Assembly (NCBI GenBank): GCA_019931185.1
Contig: JAINDK010000028.1
Coordinates: 1-64,000 of the forward strand
Length of the DNA stretch: 64,000 bases
Direction: 5' to 3'
Origin: Bryobacter sp. CoA8 C33
Lineage (GTDB): Bacteria; Acidobacteriota; Terriglobia; Bryobacterales; Bryobacteraceae
Numbering within the stretch: position 1 is the stretch's first letter; the number at the start of each line of letters is the position of its first letter. This document shows positions 45,420 to 54,671 of this stretch, piece after piece. The translations under genes and the position numbers were made by a program. The notes under the pieces were generated by a model. It ran no database searches and was not told the DNA's origin. It was given only the letters and a program-made list of their open reading frames with translations.

Positions 45420-45783
45420 TCTTGGCCTGGGTCAAACCGGAAAAAGTGTGTCGAAAGGGTGCAGGTTGTGTCAGAATGCCACAAAGAGCGGAGCGATTGG
45501 GGTGTAACCCATGCACTTTCAGCATCTTGCCAAGAAAATTCCTTGACTCGAGGCAATGGATTCTGCTACTACTAGAATGTCTGTAAAGTGACAGGCGGCT
45601 TTCATCACGGCGACGTGAATCCCGCGAGCACAGAAATCCAAGAGATTTACAAAAGAAGTCGCTTCGGCTTGGAGTCGTAGTAAAGGTTTGAGTCGTAGTA
45701 CAAAAGCTGTAACAAGAGGCTCAGGTTGAAAGAGAACTTCCATCAATTCAAAAAACAAGACAACACTTCACAAGGAGAAGGAA
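45420..45783 (+). promoter_or_regulatory. Long leader region of the major surface protein gene, with direct repeats
   Basis: 364 bases without a gene. A candidate promoter is TTGACT at 45543-45548 and TACTAC at 45567-45572 (spacer 18). GAGTCGTAGTA occurs at 45672-45682 and again at 45690-45700, 18 bases apart, possibly a dimer-type binding site or a leader structure. The region ends in AAGGAGAAGGAA just before the start codon, a near-perfect ribosome binding site. Confidence 0.5.
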
Positions 45784-48219
45784 ATGTCGCATTTTCGTAA
45801 AATGCTTTTGGCCGTAGCGGCCGTAGCTTCCTTTTTTGGGGCTGCGGATTCCGCCAAGGCGCAAGCAAATCCCTACGTCTGCAACACCAGCTTTTCGCCC
45901 CTCGTCGTTCGAAGCGAAGGGCTGCGCGAGCTTGTAGGCGATATCGTAGTTACCTGTAACGGTGGCAATGCTGTCACCGGCTACTTCAATCTGTCTCTCG
46001 TAACCGGGTTCAGCCCCAATGTTCCCCAAGTGATTCCGGCAGTCGGCGTGGGCGCCAACGCCGGGTCGCAATTATTGTACACAGCAACGGGCTATGTTGC
46101 TGGGAGCGTACCAAACCTTGGCACCGGTGTGAATCTTCCGACTGGCTGCTGGGTTGGCGGTGTGATCAGCAACGCTACGCCGTGCACCGGTTACAGCGGT
46201 GGCACCGTCACGGTGACGCTCGCCAATGTGGTTGTACCGGCGATCAATATTTCCGTGACTGTTGCCGGTACCCGTATCACCAACCGGATTTTCGGCACGA
46301 GCAACCTGACGGATGCATTGTTGTTCATTGATGAACCGACCACGGCGAGCACAGGAAGCATGATCAGCAACCAGAATCCTTGCGCTAACGCCGGCACCAC
46401 GGTAGGCACGGCTGGCGTCTGCACGGGCCAGAACTACTTCTTCAACAATGGAACCGCGATTGCTTCTGGCTACGGTACCGGTACTAATTCCAATACGGGC
46501 GGCACCACGGCTGGCAACCCGCTGAATGTCTATCAGGCTCAGTATGGCGTGGGTGGCGGTTTTGTTCCGAACGAGCAGACGATCACCTTCGTTGGCGTGC
46601 CGGTAGTGCAGCCTGGTGCGGGTAACGGCAATCGCGTGTACCGCATCAAGAACATCCGCGTGCAGGTGGCCAATGCGTTCCAGGTGAACGGCCAGATCCA
46701 GGCCTTCATTTCGATCCAGAACCCGCCGGCGAACCTCGTCCTGAACAATGCTCAGGGCGTGGTGGGCTTTGTGCAACGTGGTCTGTTCTTTGACACGATT
46801 TCGGGCGGCCCCTATGCCCAGTGCTTGGGCTGGAACGCCACTTCGGGTGGCGCTTTCCCAACGGAAGGTGCATCGCCAGCTGGCGGCCTCGTTTCTACGG
46901 GTGCGCTGAGCTTCACCGAAGCTTATGGCGTTGCATTTAAGCGCCGCGGCTACTCGGGCGGCACAAGTGGCGCCTTTGCCAACAACTCCGGCCTGGATGT
47001 TCAGGATCCTCAGTTCAATCAGTTCTTCACGAATAATGTTGGCCAGGCCAACCCGACTGTGAACTACAACAATGAATCTGGCTTCTACAACACCAGCTTC
47101 ACCAACGTGAATAGCTTGAATGTGGCCGGTATTGCTTCCAATGGAACGCGTCTGCGCGCTCGCTTCTCAGGCATCCCGGCGCAAGTTCGCCTATATGTTT
47201 CGGCACAACCGGTTACGGCCGGTGCGGGTTGCGCTTCCGGCACGGCTGCTGGACGTATCGGTCGCAACGCTGACAACTCCTCCGGCTTCTGCATCGGTCA
47301 GGGAACCGATGCCAGAAATGCGGCCTATGCCATAGACGGCGCGAGTGCTGATGGTGCTCGCGAAGGTTTTGCCCCCCTTACCACCCAGGCTTTCACCGTC
47401 AACGCGGGAACGGGTGGTGTGGCTGCCGTACAGGGTAGCGCGGCGATTGGCTTCGCTGGCCCTGGCGCTGCCTATGCCGGTTACAGCATCCCCTCAATCG
47501 GTGGCATCCGCTTGATCCGCGTTCCCATTGCCGCCGATGGCACGGGCGTCTTCTTCTGGGAAGTTCTCCGCGCTGAGGACAACGTGCTCGACCGCTTCGA
47601 TTTTATCGTGGCGATCGCCTTCACGCCGACCACCAGCATCGTGACGGATGCCAACACCAGTGTTGTGGCCAACGCTTCGGGCAACTTTGCTCCGATCCAG
47701 GCCACCGGTGGTAACGGCTATCCTTCGGTGCCGGCCTTTGCGCTGCAGCTGCCGGAAGAAGTCCGCCCGATCTTCACGATCACCAACTGCGCGACGAACC
47801 TGCTGTATCCGTTCGTTAGCAGCGTGACCGGCTTCAACACCGGTATCGCTGTGACGAATGCCAGCAAGGATCCGTTTGGCACCGTGAATGAAACCGGTAT
47901 CTGCCGCGTGTTCTTCTACGGTACGACCGCGGGCGGTGGTGTGGATCCCACGCCGCAGGCCTTCAACAAGTCTGTTCCCTCCGGTCAGGTTGCCACCTTC
48001 AACCTGCTCTTCGGTGGTCCGGATTACGGTATCCAACCGGTCGCTGGCTTCCAGGGCTACATCATCATCTCGTGCAACTTCCGCTGGGCGCACGGCTTCG
48101 CTTTCGTGAGCGATCCGTCCAACCTGCAGACCGCGCACGGCTATCTGGCCCTCATCCTGGATGCTGCGGGTCTGCGTCGCAGCACCGGCGCCTCCGTGGC
48201 TGAAGCCCTCGACAACTAA
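45784..48219 (+). CDS. Abundant secreted surface protein (acidobacterial type)
   Basis: 811 residues. The signal peptide ends at A-K-A-Q-A. The protein is rich in Gly, Asn, Thr and Val and poor in Lys, like S-layer or fibre proteins. The C-terminal part has C-A-T-N-L-L-Y-P-F-V-S-S-V-T-G and N-T-G-I-A-V-T-N-A-S, a block I remember from many Solibacter exported proteins, with paired Cys residues. Codon use is visibly more even and less GC-biased than in its neighbours. With the strong ribosome binding site and the strong terminator this points to high expression. Cargo of the secretion system next door is plausible. Confidence 0.75.
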   Translation: MSHFRKMLLAVAAVASFFGAADSAKAQANPYVCNTSFSPLVVRSEGLRELVGDIVVTCNGGNAVTGYFNLSLVTGFSPNVPQVIPAVGVGANAGSQLLYTATGYVAGSVPNLGTGVNLPTGCWVGGVISNATPCTGYSGGTVTVTLANVVVPAINISVTVAGTRITNRIFGTSNLTDALLFIDEPTTASTGSMISNQNPCANAGTTVGTAGVCTGQNYFFNNGTAIASGYGTGTNSNTGGTTAGNPLNVYQAQYGVGGGFVPNEQTITFVGVPVVQPGAGNGNRVYRIKNIRVQVANAFQVNGQIQAFISIQNPPANLVLNNAQGVVGFVQRGLFFDTISGGPYAQCLGWNATSGGAFPTEGASPAGGLVSTGALSFTEAYGVAFKRRGYSGGTSGAFANNSGLDVQDPQFNQFFTNNVGQANPTVNYNNESGFYNTSFTNVNSLNVAGIASNGTRLRARFSGIPAQVRLYVSAQPVTAGAGCASGTAAGRIGRNADNSSGFCIGQGTDARNAAYAIDGASADGAREGFAPLTTQAFTVNAGTGGVAAVQGSAAIGFAGPGAAYAGYSIPSIGGIRLIRVPIAADGTGVFFWEVLRAEDNVLDRFDFIVAIAFTPTTSIVTDANTSVVANASGNFAPIQATGGNGYPSVPAFALQLPEEVRPIFTITNCATNLLYPFVSSVTGFNTGIAVTNASKDPFGTVNETGICRVFFYGTTAGGGVDPTPQAFNKSVPSGQVATFNLLFGGPDYGIQPVAGFQGYIIISCNFRWAHGFAFVSDPSNLQTAHGYLALILDAAGLRRSTGASVAEALDN

Positions 48220-48244
48220 ACCTGTCCAGGTCTGAAAAACACTT

Positions 48245-48277
48245 CGGGGTGGACTTCGGTCCACCCCGATTTTATTT
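48245..48277 (+). terminator. Strong rho-independent terminator
   Basis: CGGGGTGGAC (48245-48254), a TTCG tetraloop, and GTCCACCCCG (48259-48268) form a perfect ten-pair stem followed by ATTTTATTT. It ends the transcript of the surface protein gene. Confidence 0.95.
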
Positions 48278-48350
48278 GTCAGAGTTGCCTTTCTCTGTTA
48301 ACCTATAAAAGCTGCGTCCTTCTATCTCTTTAGTTCTGAAGAGGATCCCC

Positions 48351-51300
48351 ATGTTCAGGTTATTACTGTCTCCGCTTGCTGGTTTCGTCTTGTTGTTGCC
48401 GGTTCAAGCCTCCAACATAATCGTTCTCCCCCAGGAGAATTCCGGGAATACCACCGGCTACATATATAGCCCGGAACCCTTTAGCCAAATCGGCACATTC
48501 GCGGTGGATCCGCTGGCCTTCGAGGCGGTGTTCCATCCGAACGGACAGAAGTTCTACGTTTTTTCGAAGAGCCTGACGAAGTCGATTGCTGTCCACAGTG
48601 GCTCGGCGCCCTATGCCGAGACGACCTCGCGCTCGCTTGCGAACATCTCGACAGCCAAGATCTCTCCCGACGGCCGCCGCCTGGTGGTGCTGTCGCAGGC
48701 GGTGCGCATCTACGACACCGCGACGGACCAGGAAATTACCGGGATCAATACTTGCGGCAATACGCTCTGTACTCCCCTGGATGTGGATTTTTCGCTCGAT
48801 TCGAATCGAGCTTACGTCTTGAACAGCGATGGGTCGATCGTGGCGATCAATTTGGGGAACAACTCAATCGGCAGCCGCCTGACTGTGGCAAACTCGCCGA
48901 CGACACTGGCGGTAGGGCCGACGGGACTGCTGTATGTGACGGCCCAGAACCGTCTGCTCGAGTTGGATGGACGGGAAGCGATTGCGCAGATTGGCAGCGA
49001 GATCCCGATCACCGGATCGAACTGTCTTCGGCCACAGTTTACGCCGGACGGCAGTCGGCTGGTGGTGACTTGTAATGTCATCGGTTCCACGCAAATTTAT
49101 GTGGTCGATACCATCACGCGCACCGTTTCTCAAGCGTCGATCGCCAGTGCGCTGACGGAACGCTTCAAGGTGATTTCCAATTCATCGGCGCTGTACTACA
49201 TCGGGGTGAGCAATACAGTCTACCGGGGATCTCTGGCGACGCCGCTGGCGAATCCGATCCAATTGGAATTGTCAGGAACGGGAGTGCTGACCGGGGGCCG
49301 ATTCCTGGTGACTTCTGACGAGCAACCAACGAACCGCTACTTCTTCTCCAATGTCTCCAACACGCTGTCCCGCATCAACCTGGAGACGAACAGCTTAAAC
49401 ACCACGATTTCGCAGCCGACATTCGTTGGCCCCACGTTTTTTACGGGTCGCGCCCCGACCGGGATTCCCTTCAGCCTGATTACGATCAATCCTTCGCAGA
49501 GCGTGGTTTCCGCGCAGCGGGGACGTCCGCTAGTGGTCCGGGCTCTGGATAGCGCCACCCGTCCCTTGAGTGGCGTGACGGTGAACTTCAGTTCTTCCAG
49601 TTCCGCTTTCCAATTCGATTCGACGGCTGCGGTCACCAACAAAGATGGCTATGCCACGGTAAACTACACCGCCCCGACGCCCACGGGCACCTATACGGTG
49701 AATGCCTCGACCGGCGGAGCACAAGCACCTGCCTTCACCATCAATGTGACGGGCGGCTCCGGTTCAACGAATCCAAATAACCCGGGCACGCCGACCGGAC
49801 CGCAGCCGATTGAGATCGTTTCTGGTAATGGACAGCTACTCTTGGCCCAGTTCCTGGCGCCACAGCCGCTGGTGGTTCGGCTAAGAGATGGGTCGGGCAA
49901 CCCGCAATCGGGCGTTACGGTGAGCTGGCAGGTGCAATCGGGCGACGGCAACGTGACGCTCAGCACGACCACAACTGATTCCCGTGGCCTAGCGCAGACC
50001 CAGTTCGGGTCGGTACTGTTCTACAACGATTCCTTTAATGGGCCGCGCGCTAGTGTGGTTCGTGCCAGCTCGCCGAATGGGAATTTGGATTTCACGCTTA
50101 CAGCGTATCCTTCCTCCGGGCCGCCGCCACAACTCCTGCCGGCCAATCCGCCGAATATCAATCTGATCTCTCCGGCGGAAAATTCCGTCATTCGCGTACA
50201 AGCGGGTACGACGACCCCGGCGGCGATTCGGGCCTCGATAGTCAGTGGCACTTTGGCGGGCTTTGGCTCTCCCATGGCCAATATCGGGTTTTCGGGTTCA
50301 ACGGGCAATGAGCCGGAGGTGGGCCCCACTGCTTCCTGCCTGCAGACGAAATTGTCGAATTCCCAGGGTGAAGTAGCTTGCGATCTGGTCGCGGGCTCGC
50401 GTCTGGGGCAGGCCAATTTCCAGGTCTGCCTGGGTAGTTGCCAGAACCCGGGGCGACCCTTCACCTTCAACCTGGAAGTAGTGCCGGGGCCGCCTGGTGC
50501 CATCTTGAAGCGCCAGGGCGATAATCAGTCCGGTGGGCCAGGGACGCTGACGCCGTTGGCACTGCGGGGTACTTTAACGGACTCCTTCGGAAATCGACTG
50601 GGCGGAACCACGGTGCGTGTTGAAGTGATTAGCGGCGAGGCGACGATCGAGTCGCTGTTCAGCACGACGAATCAAGAGGGTGACTTCTCCTTCCTGGTTC
50701 GCTTCGGATCCAGCCCGGGCGAGGTGCGCGTGCGCACCTCGGCGGGCAACGCAAGCACGGTCTGGACGCTGACGAATAATGTTACTGTAGGGAATTTCGT
50801 CAAGGTGAGTGGAGACAACCAGTCGGCTGTCATTGGACGGCCCTTCGCCAATCCGCTTTCCGTACAGTTGTTTGATGCACAGAGCCGGGCGATCGCCGGC
50901 GCCACGGTGACCTTCGCGATACAGAGCGGGCAGGCGAGCCTGTCGGCCACGAGCGCGGTGACCAACAGCCAGGGTATTGCCACTGTGAACGCAACGGCGG
51001 GGGCCAATCCCGGTCAGATTTCGATTTCGGCCAGTGCGGTAAACCGCGTCGTGACCTTTGCTCTGACGGCGCTGCCGCCGGGGCCGACGATCACCTCGGT
51101 ATCGAACGCGGCCAGCTTTGAGGCCGGTGTCGTACCTTGCGGTCTGGCGACGGTCTTCGGCTCGAATCTCGCGCCGAACCTGAACGGCGTGGTGATGGGG
51201 AATTCCTTTGTGGGCCCCTACCCGCTGCGCCTCAACAATGTGGGGATCGAAATTGGCGGCCGCACGGCGCCGATCCTCTCGCTGGCGAATGTGAGCGGGC

Positions 51301-51815
51301 GCGAGCAAGCGACATTCCAGGCGCCCTGTGATCTGACGCCCGGCAATTCGACGATTCGCGTGACGGTGAATGAAGGCTCGAGCACGGCGGCGGTTACTGT
51401 TCTCGAAGTGCAGCCGGCTATCTTTGAGACGACGGATTCGGCGGGGCGCCGTATCGGTGTCGTGGTGAAGGCCGACGGCACCTACATGACGCGGGAAAAT
51501 CCGGCTGTGCGAGGGGAGAACCTGATCGGCTTCTTCACTGGCCTCGGCCAGACGGTGACGCCGATGTCCACGAATAACCCCGGATTGTTTACGAACCCAT
51601 CGCCGGTGGCGGCGCAGATCATCATTGGGATCAACAATGAGGGCGCGCCGGTTGTTTCCGCAACGATGGCGCCGGGTCTGGTGGGCATCTATGTGGTGCA
51701 GTTTGCCGTGCCCGACAATGCCACGACCGGCGTGGACCGTCCTTACGGCATCGGCGCGATCGGCTCGAATGGCGCTTATGTCGGCGGCAACCCGTCGCTG
51801 ATCCATATCCGCTGA
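48351..51815 (+). CDS. Secreted beta-propeller/Ig-domain protein ending in a TIGR03437-type domain
   Basis: 1154 residues with a signal peptide (1-20). Residues 20-370 have repeats of the form F-x-P-D-G-x-x-L-V-V (S-P-D-G-R-R-L-V-V-L, T-P-D-G-S-R-L-V-V-T), as in YVTN/WD-like propellers. Several BIG1-type Ig domains follow (about 385-480, 500-580, 710-905; G-A-T-V-T-F and T-N-S-Q-G-I-A-T-V motifs). The end (920-1154) is TIGR03437-type (V-S-N-A-A-S-F-E-A-G, A-T-V-F-G-S-N-L-A-P). Start at 48351 behind GAGGATCCCC. Probably adhesive, on the cell surface or released. Confidence 0.8.
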   Translation: MFRLLLSPLAGFVLLLPVQASNIIVLPQENSGNTTGYIYSPEPFSQIGTFAVDPLAFEAVFHPNGQKFYVFSKSLTKSIAVHSGSAPYAETTSRSLANISTAKISPDGRRLVVLSQAVRIYDTATDQEITGINTCGNTLCTPLDVDFSLDSNRAYVLNSDGSIVAINLGNNSIGSRLTVANSPTTLAVGPTGLLYVTAQNRLLELDGREAIAQIGSEIPITGSNCLRPQFTPDGSRLVVTCNVIGSTQIYVVDTITRTVSQASIASALTERFKVISNSSALYYIGVSNTVYRGSLATPLANPIQLELSGTGVLTGGRFLVTSDEQPTNRYFFSNVSNTLSRINLETNSLNTTISQPTFVGPTFFTGRAPTGIPFSLITINPSQSVVSAQRGRPLVVRALDSATRPLSGVTVNFSSSSSAFQFDSTAAVTNKDGYATVNYTAPTPTGTYTVNASTGGAQAPAFTINVTGGSGSTNPNNPGTPTGPQPIEIVSGNGQLLLAQFLAPQPLVVRLRDGSGNPQSGVTVSWQVQSGDGNVTLSTTTTDSRGLAQTQFGSVLFYNDSFNGPRASVVRASSPNGNLDFTLTAYPSSGPPPQLLPANPPNINLISPAENSVIRVQAGTTTPAAIRASIVSGTLAGFGSPMANIGFSGSTGNEPEVGPTASCLQTKLSNSQGEVACDLVAGSRLGQANFQVCLGSCQNPGRPFTFNLEVVPGPPGAILKRQGDNQSGGPGTLTPLALRGTLTDSFGNRLGGTTVRVEVISGEATIESLFSTTNQEGDFSFLVRFGSSPGEVRVRTSAGNASTVWTLTNNVTVGNFVKVSGDNQSAVIGRPFANPLSVQLFDAQSRAIAGATVTFAIQSGQASLSATSAVTNSQGIATVNATAGANPGQISISASAVNRVVTFALTALPPGPTITSVSNAASFEAGVVPCGLATVFGSNLAPNLNGVVMGNSFVGPYPLRLNNVGIEIGGRTAPILSLANVSGREQATFQAPCDLTPGNSTIRVTVNEGSSTAAVTVLEVQPAIFETTDSAGRRIGVVVKADGTYMTRENPAVRGENLIGFFTGLGQTVTPMSTNNPGLFTNPSPVAAQIIIGINNEGAPVVSATMAPGLVGIYVVQFAVPDNATTGVDRPYGIGAIGSNGAYVGGNPSLIHIR

Positions 51816-51836
51816 GCACAGCCAGCCAGTACAATC

Positions 51837-51873
51837 AAGAGGCCGCCTTCCCTCGTGGAGGCGGCCTCTTTCC
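51837..51873 (+). terminator. Terminator hairpin that contains the next gene's ribosome binding site
   Basis: AAGAGGCCGCCT (51837-51848) and AGGCGGCCTCTT (51859-51870) form a perfect twelve-pair stem ending in TTT. The only ribosome binding site for the kinase gene, GGAGG at 51857-51861, lies in the loop and the right arm, and the kinase ATG begins at 51874. Confidence 0.85.
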
Positions 51874-53442
51874 ATGAAACAGTCGCGGCTATTTACCGCC
51901 GTATGGGTGGCTTTGTGGGTGGCGCTGGCGGCGCTGGTGGCGCTGCAGTTTTATTGGGCGCGCGAGCTGAGCGTTGCCTATCAGCAGCGGCTGGCGCAGT
52001 CGGTGGCGGAATCGGCGGCAAGCTTCCGCCAGGCATTTGCCGGGGATTTATCGGCGTTGCTCAGCGCGCTGAAGACCGTGCAGCCGGGCCGTGGCGCCGG
52101 CGTACCCGTCTCCCCGCTGCCGTACCGGCTCTACCATGCCGACGCGGCGGCGATCGGCTTGACGGTGCTCAATGCCGCCTCCTCGCGCTTTGTCGCGGCA
52201 GCGTGGCCGGCTTCCTGGCGGCCGCTGGCCGCGGAACTCCTTGATTATGGCGAACAGGCGCGCCTGCTGACAGAGCGGCGCTGGTACAGCCGCCCGTGGT
52301 TGGCCTCGGGCGAGCTTCCGGTGCTATACCGGGCGGCCGATTCCGGGCTGGAGGAGGAAGGCGCCCGCGATGGCGGCTATCTCATCCTGGCTCTTGATGC
52401 GAAGGCGCTGGGGCCGCGGTACTTCGCCGAGGTGCGCGGCCGTAGTTTCGGGGGCTTGCTGCGCGAAACACAAGTGGCGGTGCGGGCGGCGGGCCAGGTG
52501 ATTTATGATTCGAGCCCCGGGGCCCGGCCTGAGCCGGGAGCTTTCGAACTCGACCTGTTCGGCGGCGTGGCGGCGGCGCTGCTGCGCCTTGCCGCGGAGG
52601 AATCAGTCTGGCGGATGGAGGTCAGCCCGCTGGCCGGCACTCTGGATGCCGCGGTCGACACGCTGCGCTACCGCAATCTGGCTACCGGCCTGGGCGTGGC
52701 GCTGGTGCTGTGCGGGGGAATTCTGTTCCTGCTCTTGGCGGCGCGGCGGGCCGAACGGCTGCGTCAGGCCCAAACGAATTTTGTCGCCGCCTTCTCGCAT
52801 GAATTGCGGACGCCGCTGACGGCCATTTCGATGCTCGCCGGCAATTTGCGCGATGGGCTGGTGGTGAGCCCGGAGGAGACGGCGCGCTACGGGGAACTGC
52901 TCTCGGGGCAAAGCGCGCGGCTCGGCCGGCGCATCGAGGATATTCTTGCGTTTGCTGCTGGCCGGGAGCCAAGCCTCACGCTTATGCCGCTCGAGTTGGC
53001 GCCACGCATTGCCGCGGTGCTCGAGCAGGAAGCGCCGCTGCTGGCCACCCTGCGCGTCGAACCGGATTGCGCCGCCGGCCTGCCGCCGGTGCTTGCCGAC
53101 GAGGCCGCCTTGCGCTCGGTGCTGGGTAACTTGATTGTGAACGCGGCGAAGTATGCCGGCGCGGGGCAGCGCGTGCGCATCGAAGCGGAAGCGGGTGGTG
53201 GCGGCATGGTGGAGATCCGGGTGAGCGATTCCGGGCCGGGGCTGCCGGCGGCGGAGCGCAGGCGTTTGTTTGAGCCATTCTTTCGCGGGGAGGCGGCCCG
53301 CCGCGGCCAGGTGCCCGGCTCGGGGCTGGGCCTCTATCTGGTGCGGCAACGGGTGCAAGCCATGGGCGGGACGGTTCGGGTGGATTCCGCGGCTATCGGC
53401 GGTCTATGCTTTAAGATCCGGCTGCGCGCCGCTGTGTCATGA
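51874..53442 (+). CDS. Sensor histidine kinase
   Basis: 522 residues. Two membrane helices (about 8-28 and 270-290) enclose a periplasmic sensor of 240 residues with no known fold. H309 in F-S-H-E-L-R-T-P-L-T is the phosphorylated His, with an N box near 435 (N-L-I-V-N-A-A-K-Y-A), G1 (D-S-G-P-G-L) and G2 (G-S-G-L-G-L-Y-L-V). There is no HAMP domain. The stop overlaps the response regulator start by four bases. Its translation start sits right behind a hairpin. Confidence 0.93.
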   Translation: MKQSRLFTAVWVALWVALAALVALQFYWARELSVAYQQRLAQSVAESAASFRQAFAGDLSALLSALKTVQPGRGAGVPVSPLPYRLYHADAAAIGLTVLNAASSRFVAAAWPASWRPLAAELLDYGEQARLLTERRWYSRPWLASGELPVLYRAADSGLEEEGARDGGYLILALDAKALGPRYFAEVRGRSFGGLLRETQVAVRAAGQVIYDSSPGARPEPGAFELDLFGGVAAALLRLAAEESVWRMEVSPLAGTLDAAVDTLRYRNLATGLGVALVLCGGILFLLLAARRAERLRQAQTNFVAAFSHELRTPLTAISMLAGNLRDGLVVSPEETARYGELLSGQSARLGRRIEDILAFAAGREPSLTLMPLELAPRIAAVLEQEAPLLATLRVEPDCAAGLPPVLADEAALRSVLGNLIVNAAKYAGAGQRVRIEAEAGGGGMVEIRVSDSGPGLPAAERRRLFEPFFRGEAARRGQVPGSGLGLYLVRQRVQAMGGTVRVDSAAIGGLCFKIRLRAAVS

Positions 53443-54140
53443 ACCACATCCTGTTGATCGAGGACGAAGAAGCGATCTCGGCGGCGCTGCGGCTGCGCCT
53501 CGAGCGCTCGGGCTATCGCGTCGATACGGCCGCGAGCGGGCCGGCCGGCTTTGAGCTGGCCCTGACGGGCCGCTACCAGTTGATCCTGCTCGATCTCGAA
53601 CTGCCCGGCAAGGGCGGCCTCGATATCTGCCGCGATCTCCGCCAGCAGGGCATCGCGACGCCCATTCTGATGCTCACCGCGTATGGAGAAACCAGTGACC
53701 GCATCCTGGGGCTCAAGCTCGGCGCCGATGACTACCTCGCCAAGCCCTTTGATCCGGGTGAATTGCTTGCGCGCATGGAGGCGATCCTGCGGCGGGCCGC
53801 GCCAGCCCCGGCCGCCGTGCTCGTCCACGGGCGGCTACGCGTCGATCTGCGCGCGGCTACGGTGCATTGGCGCGGCGCCCTGCTGGCGCTGTCCGCCCGT
53901 GAGTACCAGTTGCTGGCTTACTTTGCCCAGCATCCGGCGCGCGTGGTTTCCCGCGAGGAATTGCTGCGGGAAGTCTGGGGCTATGACGAGTCGGCGCAGA
54001 CCCGCACGATCGATGTGCACATCGGCTGGCTGCGGCAGAAGCTCGAGGACGACCCCCGCAATCCAGCCCTGCTGCTGACGCGCGTCGGCCTTGGCTACTA
54101 CTTCGCTCCGCCGCCGGACGAGCCTGTAAAATCCGCGTAA
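53439..54140 (+). CDS. OmpR/PhoB-family response regulator
   Basis: 233 residues. Receiver domain with acid pocket E8-D9, phosphoacceptor D52 (L-L-D-L-E-L-P-G), T80 and K102, then a winged-helix DNA-binding domain (S-A-R-E-Y-Q-L-L-A-Y and R-T-I-D-V-H-I-G-W-L-R-Q-K-L). It pairs with the kinase in front of it. The likely targets include the following Spy-like and peroxidase genes. Confidence 0.95.
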   Translation: MNHILLIEDEEAISAALRLRLERSGYRVDTAASGPAGFELALTGRYQLILLDLELPGKGGLDICRDLRQQGIATPILMLTAYGETSDRILGLKLGADDYLAKPFDPGELLARMEAILRRAAPAPAAVLVHGRLRVDLRAATVHWRGALLALSAREYQLLAYFAQHPARVVSREELLREVWGYDESAQTRTIDVHIGWLRQKLEDDPRNPALLLTRVGLGYYFAPPPDEPVKSA

Positions 54141-54222
54141 AGAAGCTTTTGCCAAGCCTTTACCAACCTCCTCTCGCTTTCCCGCGTTTCCTTCTTCAAG
54201 ATGAAAGTGAAAGAAGAGGATC

Positions 54223-54654
54223 ATGCTCCCGCGAATACTTACCCTGCTGTTGCTAGCCGTGCTTCTCCCGGCCCAACCCCCGCGCCGCGGACCACGGCCG
54301 GATGAATCCTTTGCCGAGCGCCGCGTTCAGGATCTCACCCGGCGATTTGAGCTGAGCGAGGCCCAACGGCGGCAGACTCTGTTGATTTTCAACGAAGCGG
54401 ACCGCAATGCCGAACCCATCGAAGACCGGATCGAGAAAACGCGGCGCGAATTGCGCGACGCGGTGGTGCGCGGCGCCAGCCCAGCGGAGATCGATCCGAT
54501 CGCCGCGCGGCTCGGCGAGGCCATCGGGCAACTCGAGGCCGTCGACGCCCGTGCCCAAGCTGCTTTTTATTCCACGCTGACCGACAAACAGCGCGAACTC
54601 ATTCCCCGGTCGACGCGTGGCCATCGTGGCCCGCCTCGCCCCCCCCGTGACTGA
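54223..54654 (+). CDS. Spy/CpxP-like periplasmic protein
   Basis: 143 residues: signal peptide (1-18), then a helical protein with R-F-E-L-S-E-A-Q-R-R-Q-T-L and later A-F-Y-S-T-L-T-D-K-Q-R-E-L, the layout of LTxxQ-motif proteins such as Spy, CpxP and CnrX-type sensors. Ends in a basic Pro-rich tail. Position behind a two-component system supports an envelope-stress or metal-sensing role. The 82 bases before it probably carry its promoter. Confidence 0.7.
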   Translation: MLPRILTLLLLAVLLPAQPPRRGPRPDESFAERRVQDLTRRFELSEAQRRQTLLIFNEADRNAEPIEDRIEKTRRELRDAVVRGASPAEIDPIAARLGEAIGQLEAVDARAQAAFYSTLTDKQRELIPRSTRGHRGPPRPPRD

Positions 54655-54671
54655 TGATCCGGAGAACTCTC

